From Anaerolineae bacterium (GTDB lineage Bacteria > Chloroflexota > Anaerolineae > Promineifilales > Promineifilaceae), in contig JADLAX010000088.1 in NCBI GenBank assembly GCA_020848035.1, positions 1-64,000 of the forward strand: a DNA stretch of 64,000 nucleotides, in the 5' to 3' direction. Made by a program: the position numbers and the translations under genes. The first letter of the stretch is position 1; each line of letters starts with the position of its first letter. A model generated the notes under the pieces. It was not told the origin of the DNA. It ran no database searches and was given only the letters and a program-made list of their open reading frames with translations. Below, piece after piece: positions 59,341 through 64,000 of this stretch.

Positions 59341-59424
59341 AAAGTTACCCAACAGCCAGGAAGAGGTAAACCCGAATAAAAGTTACCCAAATTTTGGTCA
59401 TTGTAACAAATTTGGGTAACTTTT
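59341..59424. promoter_or_regulatory. Three GTTACCC boxes and a 17-bp inverted repeat
   Basis: AAAGTTACCC occurs at 59341-59350 and 59379-59388, and inverted at 59414-59423. The last two form a perfect 17-bp inverted repeat (59378-59394 and 59408-59424, spacer 13). The arrangement between the divergent LAL and ABC genes suggests operator sites, perhaps for the LAL protein. The remainder of 59284-59667 shows only a TTGTCT/TATTAT pair with a long 19-bp spacer. Confidence 0.5.
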
Positions 59425-59667
59425 TCGAGAAATTTGTATATCAATTTGTGAAATATCACCCAACAAACGTCCTATCGCCTTAGCGAAATCCTCCAAAAAC
59501 AAGATGTACAAAGCGGGTCGGATTAGGTATTTTTTACCATTAAGCAAACTGATTGTCTGGCCACAGATAATCTTATCTATTATTAGATTTTTTGCGGTTA
59601 TGTATCTGGAACATCGTTTCCGACACCCATAACAGCAAAACCATCCACTAGAGAGGAGAGATTCAGT

Positions 59668-61680
59668 ATGAAACACAAAAATCGCTTGTTTTTCGTTCTT
59701 CTCGGCGTGCTGCTTGCCCTGGCGCTCACTCTGGGTGCCTGTGGTTCAACACCAACTGAGGAAGAACCCGCAGACGTAGCCGCACCAGCGGAAGAAGAAG
59801 CCGCCCCGGCCGAAGAAGAAGCCATGCCAGCTGAAGAAGAAGCTGCCCCAGCTGAAGAAGCCGCCCCGGCCGAAGAAGCTGCCCCAGCTGAAGAAGAAGC
59901 CGCCCCGGTTGAGGAAGAAGCCGCCCCTGCAGAAGAAACGGCCGCTGACCCCAATTCCCTGCCCCGCAACGAAACCCTGTACTTCAATGGACAGCAGTGG
60001 GGTTCGGTTGTTGGTTGGAATCCCTATTCCAACAGCAACAACAACGCCATGGCCATTGCCCAACAAGACAATGCCCGCGTGACCATGTTTGAAACCCCCT
60101 ACCTGTACAACATGCTCGACGGCAAGGTTTATCCGCTGCTGGCCGACGGTCCATTTGTCTGGAACGACGCGCGCACTGAGATCACCTTCACCATCAACCC
60201 GGCCGCCCATTGGAATGATGGCACGCCGGTAACCGCCGAAGATGTTGCTTACACCTGGGCCACCCACGTGAAGTACAACACCCCAACCGGCGCCGGTAAC
60301 ATCGACTACATCGAGAACGTTGTTGCCGTTGATGCCCAAACCGTTTTGGTGCAGGCCAAACTCACCGATGAAGGCGCTGCTGTGAACCCGCTGATCGTTG
60401 AAGCGTACCTGACCAGCAACTACGTCATTCAAAAAGCGTGGACCGAGACCCTGGAAGCCCGCGTTGGTGGCGATGCCACCGCTTTGATGGCTGATCCGGC
60501 TGAGGATGTTGCTTTCTCCGGCCCGTATTACAAATATTTCGCCGACGACACCAAAGTTGTCATGATTCGCGACGACAACTACTGGGGTCAAGATGCCAGC
60601 ATGTGGGGCAAACTGCCGGTTCCCAAGTACCTGGCCCACACCATCTTCAAAGACAATGCTGCCGGTACCACCGCGCTGCAAGCTGGTGAAGTAGACGTCA
60701 GCCAGCAGTTCAACTCCAACGTTCAGGACCTGTGGCTGCAAGATGGGTTGCCCATCTCCACCTACCTGCCCGATGCCCCCTACGGCATTGGTGCCAGCCT
60801 GCCGACTGCTTTCTTCAACCTGCAGTCGCCCGGTTTGGATCAGCTGGCCGTGCGTAAGGCGATTGCTATGGCGGTTGACTATCCGACCATCATTGCCAAC
60901 GCAATGACGAACCAATCCGCTACCTTCGACCAGGTACCGCGTTCTTTGATGAACCCGACCCCCGGCGAACAGGCGCTGTATGACCAAGCGGCCGTAGCTG
61001 ACCTGCAATGGGTGGGTAACGACATCGAAGGCGCGAAAGCGCTGCTCGACGAAGCTGGTATCGTTGATTCCGATGGCGATGGCTGGCGTGAATACAATGG
61101 CGAAAAACTGAGCTACGTGGCCACCTGCCCCAATGGTTGGTCCGACTGGCAAGCTGCCATCGAAGTTGTGGCCGCTGCTGGTGCTGAAATCGGCATCGAA
61201 ATTACCACCAACTATCCCGAATGGGCCGTCTACCAGACCGTTGTAACCAAATCCGACGCTCCCCTGCCCGAAGGGTACGACATCTTCATGATGTGGAGCG
61301 ATGGCGCTGGCCCGACCCAACCGTGGGGCCGTATCCGCAAGCTGCTTAGCTCCGAATTCATCGGCATGGCCAGCAACTGGAACGGTAACTGGGGTCAATA
61401 CGCCAATCCCGACGCCGATGCCATCATCCAGGCCATCCCCGGCGAAACCGATCCCGCAGCGCTGCAGGAAATGTACACCGAATTGGTGCGCATCTACCTG
61501 ACCGACATCCCCTCCTTTACGCTGATGTACCGTCCGCAATCCTTCCACACGGTGAATGAGTCTGTATGGACCAACTTCCCGTACGAAGGTGACGGCACCA
61601 ACCCGCCAGTTCCCCCGCTGGATCTGACAGACGGTTGGAGTATTGCCGGTCTCTATAACCTGGAGCTCGTCAATCCGTAA
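59668..61680 (+). CDS. Peptide/oligopeptide ABC transporter substrate-binding lipoprotein
   Basis: 670 residues. Lipobox LALTLGACG, then a 65-residue acidic linker of EEAAPAEE repeats, then SBP_bac_5 (DppA/OppA family): [27 protein letters not shown] near the start and [25 protein letters not shown] in the middle. It should bind peptides or other small solutes outside the membrane and deliver them to the permeases downstream. GAGGAG precedes ATG 59668. A terminator-like hairpin follows. Confidence 0.9.
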   Translation: MKHKNRLFFVLLGVLLALALTLGACGSTPTEEEPADVAAPAEEEAAPAEEEAMPAEEEAAPAEEAAPAEEAAPAEEEAAPVEEEAAPAEETAADPNSLPRNETLYFNGQQWGSVVGWNPYSNSNNNAMAIAQQDNARVTMFETPYLYNMLDGKVYPLLADGPFVWNDARTEITFTINPAAHWNDGTPVTAEDVAYTWATHVKYNTPTGAGNIDYIENVVAVDAQTVLVQAKLTDEGAAVNPLIVEAYLTSNYVIQKAWTETLEARVGGDATALMADPAEDVAFSGPYYKYFADDTKVVMIRDDNYWGQDASMWGKLPVPKYLAHTIFKDNAAGTTALQAGEVDVSQQFNSNVQDLWLQDGLPISTYLPDAPYGIGASLPTAFFNLQSPGLDQLAVRKAIAMAVDYPTIIANAMTNQSATFDQVPRSLMNPTPGEQALYDQAAVADLQWVGNDIEGAKALLDEAGIVDSDGDGWREYNGEKLSYVATCPNGWSDWQAAIEVVAAAGAEIGIEITTNYPEWAVYQTVVTKSDAPLPEGYDIFMMWSDGAGPTQPWGRIRKLLSSEFIGMASNWNGNWGQYANPDADAIIQAIPGETDPAALQEMYTELVRIYLTDIPSFTLMYRPQSFHTVNESVWTNFPYEGDGTNPPVPPLDLTDGWSIAGLYNLELVNP

Positions 61681-61690
61681 CCTTTAACTG

Positions 61691-61732
61691 AAAAACAGCC
61701 ATGTCTCGCCGCCGAGGCATGGCTGTTTTTTA
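61691..61732 (+). terminator. Terminator between binding protein and permease genes
   Basis: AAAAACAGCCATG (61691-61703) pairs perfectly with 61718-61730, followed by T-run. It would lower the permease transcript relative to the binding protein. Confidence 0.75.
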
Positions 61733-61979
61733 ATCAGCTGGCTGTCCTTTTGTATCCATTCTGGATAGATATCCGTTTAGGATAGACCACCTCTAAGACC
61801 TTAGCCCCTATCTGGTTCAAACAAGTAACTGCCAGGTTGCTTGTGTTGTGCCCGTTATGCAAATCACAAAAAGATTCAACGAAAAGGGAAGCGTGTGTTT
61901 TGTGGTTTGCTCAGGTAGAAGCTAAATTTTTCTTACTTGTAAGTTGTTTGGCTTTTACAAAATTTGAGGAGAAGCTGCG

Positions 61980-62984
61980 TTGAAAGGGTACCGTAAATAT
62001 TTTCTCAACAAGCTGCTATGGTTTTTGGTGACCCTGGTGGCTGCATTTGTTCTGAATTTCATCTTGCCACGACTGATGCCCGGCGATCCGGTGGCGGCAA
62101 TTGTGTCTCGTTTGGCCCAGGGGATGAGCAATACCACCGGTATTCAGGCCATTTATGAGCAGTATGCTGAGCAGTTTGGCACCAACCGGCCCATGCATGA
62201 GCAGTTTTTGCTGTACATGCGGAATGTCTTTCAAGGAGACTTTGGCTTTTCCTTTAGCCAGTATCCCCGAACGGTAGCTGATGTGATCCGGTCGTCGATT
62301 TTGTGGACGATTGGGCTGCAATTTCCGGCCATCATTGTGGGGTGGATTCTGGGCAACTCGTTGGGCGCTCTGGCCGCTTACCGCCGGGGCACTTTCGACA
62401 AAGTGATTATGCCGGCCAGTATTTTTGTGAGCAATTTGCCAGCTTTTGGTATGGCGGTGATTTTGCTGGTCATTTTTGGCGTTTCCTTGCGCTGGTTCCC
62501 CACGTCGGGTGGGTATGGGTTTGATCTGATTCCCAACTTTAGCTGGAAGTTTTTCTGGTCGGTGTTTATTCATTACCAGCTGCCGTTTTGGTCTATTGTG
62601 TTGATCACAATTGGCGGGCAGGCAATTGGGATGCGCTCGATGGCCATCTATGAACTGAATGCCGATTATGTAAAGTACAGCCGGTTTATGGGTATCAAGG
62701 ATCGCAAGATTGTGCGGTATGTGTTCCGCAATGCGATGCTGCCGCAGATTACCGGTCTGGCTTTGTCCATCGGGACGATGGTGGGTGGGGCGCTGGTGGC
62801 TGAGATTATTTTCAGCTATCCGGGGCTGGGATCGACGATTTTAACGGCCGTTCTCGGCCAGGATTATCCCCTCATCTCGGCTACCACTTTGATCGTCACC
62901 CTCATGGTGCTGGCGGCTAACTTCGCCATTGAAGTTGTCTACGGTGTGCTTGACCCCCGCATTAAAGCGGCCCAGGCGGATTAA
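61980..62984 (+). CDS. ABC transporter permease, DppB type
   Basis: 334 residues with a TTG start (61980) supported by GAGGAG about 10 nt upstream. Six helices; [16 protein letters not shown] (signature start of DppB) and [27 protein letters not shown] with EAA-loop [23 protein letters not shown]. It forms one half of the inner-membrane channel with the next permease. Confidence 0.9.
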   Translation: MKGYRKYFLNKLLWFLVTLVAAFVLNFILPRLMPGDPVAAIVSRLAQGMSNTTGIQAIYEQYAEQFGTNRPMHEQFLLYMRNVFQGDFGFSFSQYPRTVADVIRSSILWTIGLQFPAIIVGWILGNSLGALAAYRRGTFDKVIMPASIFVSNLPAFGMAVILLVIFGVSLRWFPTSGGYGFDLIPNFSWKFFWSVFIHYQLPFWSIVLITIGGQAIGMRSMAIYELNADYVKYSRFMGIKDRKIVRYVFRNAMLPQITGLALSIGTMVGGALVAEIIFSYPGLGSTILTAVLGQDYPLISATTLIVTLMVLAANFAIEVVYGVLDPRIKAAQAD

Positions 62985-63002
62985 TTAGGAAGCGTTGCTG
63001 CT

Positions 63003-64000
63003 ATGAAACATTTACTCCAACAAATCTTTCGTTCCGGTAAATTTGTGGCAGGCTTTTCTATCTTCGCCACCATTTTACTGATTGTGTTTATTTACCCGCT
63101 GGTTGTGCCCGATTCGCCACTGCAAATCATTGGGCAGGGTACATTTTTTGCGCCGGGCATCTACGTCAACGTGTACGACAGCATCAGTGCACCGTACTAC
63201 ACGCTGAACCTGGACGAAGCGGCCGAACGGCGTATTGTCAGTCGGTTTAAAGAAGAAGATCGCGAGGCGATGCGCGAATGGCTGGTTGGGGCGGGTCTGC
63301 CAGAATCTGAAATTGATACTACCAACACGGAGCAGCTGCTGGACCAGTGGTTTACCAATTTTGATCCCACCAAACGCCTGCCCGGCATGACCAACGCCGA
63401 CCGGAATTATTACATCCGGCTCAACAACTCCATCGAGGGGCTGCTGTCTACCGAGGCGGCGATTATTGCCACGAAGAATGGGGAAACGGCCGTTCTCGAA
63501 GAATCCGGTACCGTCCCCCAATCCGCTTACGTCAACGTGAACCAGGTGGCCAACGTGCGCGTGCTGCCCCTGGGCACCGATAACTTTGGCCGGGATGTGC
63601 TGACTCAGCTGGTGCGCGCCACCGGCGTATCGCTCCAGATCGGCATTGTGGCCGGGCTCATTGCCACCCTGATTGGCCTCGCCTTGGGCCTGGTCTCTGG
63701 GTATGTGGGCGGCATTGTGGATGACATCATCATGTTCATCACCAACCTGTTTATCGTCATTCCCAGCTTTGTCCTGCTCATCCTGATCTCCTTCAGCATT
63801 GGCCAGGAACAGCGCGGTGCCTTCACCATCGCCGTGGTGATTGGCTTTACCTCCTGGGTATGGACGGCCAGGGCGGTGCGTTCGCAGGTCATCTCCCTAC
63901 GCAACCGTGACCATGTTAACCTGTCCAAGCTGTCTGGGCATTCGATTGCCCACATCATCGTCCGCGACATTCTGCCCTACATCGCATCCTACGTCATCAT
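63003..64000 (+). CDS. ABC transporter permease, DppC type, cut by the window end
   Basis: 332 residues are visible. A first helix (about 15-33) is followed by an unusually long extracytoplasmic segment (about 40-175) instead of the usual 50 or so residues. Then [23 protein letters not shown] and the EAA-loop region [24 protein letters not shown] show the DppC family. ATG 63003 lies 18 bp after the DppB stop. The ATPases are expected beyond the edge. Confidence 0.88.
   Translation, partial: MKHLLQQIFRSGKFVAGFSIFATILLIVFIYPLVVPDSPLQIIGQGTFFAPGIYVNVYDSISAPYYTLNLDEAAERRIVSRFKEEDREAMREWLVGAGLPESEIDTTNTEQLLDQWFTNFDPTKRLPGMTNADRNYYIRLNNSIEGLLSTEAAIIATKNGETAVLEESGTVPQSAYVNVNQVANVRVLPLGTDNFGRDVLTQLVRATGVSLQIGIVAGLIATLIGLALGLVSGYVGGIVDDIIMFITNLFIVIPSFVLLILISFSIGQEQRGAFTIAVVIGFTSWVWTARAVRSQVISLRNRDHVNLSKLSGHSIAHIIVRDILPYIASYVI

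Noticed and set aside
59746-61548. 600-residue open frame antisense to the peptide-binding protein
   Set aside because: It lies exactly opposite a gene with lipobox and conserved SBP_bac_5 motifs, has low-complexity GFFF/GG composition and no ribosome site.
1-64000. tRNA genes
   Set aside because: No tRNA-like T-loop/acceptor arrangement was noticed on either strand when reading; a covariance search would be needed to exclude them fully.

Overview
The window looks like part of a chromosome from a free-living, respiring bacterium of the Chloroflexota (Anaerolineae/Ardenticatenia-like). This is an inference from gene families and style: a caa3-type oxidase with fused subunits, a MalT-like LAL regulator with a Chloroflexota-style N-terminal domain, multi-PAS kinases, M42 peptidases, DUF2085/DUF4126/DUF456 membrane proteins, acidic Pro/Ala/Glu or Met/Asp linkers behind lipoboxes, and fairly GC-rich DNA. 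There is no rRNA or tRNA. The only structural RNA is RNase P RNA (minus strand, about 21827-22211). No prophage, transposase or CRISPR array is visible.

Layout. 1-2950: small membrane proteins, a kinase-fold protein with degenerate catalytic motifs, and DUF456. 3100-8750: a fasciclin/propeller lipoprotein facing three tandem M42 aminopeptidases and a Thr/Ala-rich membrane protein. 8820-16130: a large sensor kinase, then a minus-strand block with a methyltransferase, a PemK/MazF toxin with its RHH antitoxin, rluD, lspA and a second methyltransferase. 16200-21720: phosphofructokinase, GNAT, cold-shock protein, YvlD-like membrane protein, response regulator, geranylgeranyl-reductase-like flavoprotein and LMW phosphatase. 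21800-27870: rnpB, an orphan molybdenum-hydroxylase FAD subunit, membrane proteins and a dynamin-like GTPase. 28060-43370: MerR plus aldo/keto reductase, uvrB, a NYN nuclease, an SGNH-like secreted protein, an AT-rich HNH/SEC-C gene, a METTL25-like methyltransferase, pcrA/uvrD, a LonH/LonC-type protease and an ICMT-like enzyme. 43560-51220: an 11-PAS hybrid kinase and a DUF3618/holin-X envelope trio. 51400-56240: an aerobic terminal oxidase operon. 56290-64000: a LAL regulator divergent from a peptide ABC transporter that runs off the end.

Genome-wide signals. (1) The 8-bp palindrome ACGGCCGT occurs about 105 times by hand count (about one per 600 bp, against roughly two expected from base composition). 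It lies in genes and gaps on both strands, like the cyanobacterial HIP1 element but with another sequence. (2) Intergenic gaps are filled with perfect long hairpins in several families; copies in different gaps differ by paired, compensatory changes. (3) Several genes have a sigma70-like promoter whose -10 box ends only 6-9 nt before the start codon, suggesting frequent leaderless transcripts.

Functional links that can be read from the order: the MerR gene has a 19-bp-spacer promoter with a dyad and is followed by an aldo/keto reductase; the antitoxin, toxin and methyltransferase overlap and share a promoter with a palindromic operator; coxB, coxA/C, a small membrane protein, a monoheme lipoprotein and a heme-binding protein form one oxidase operon.
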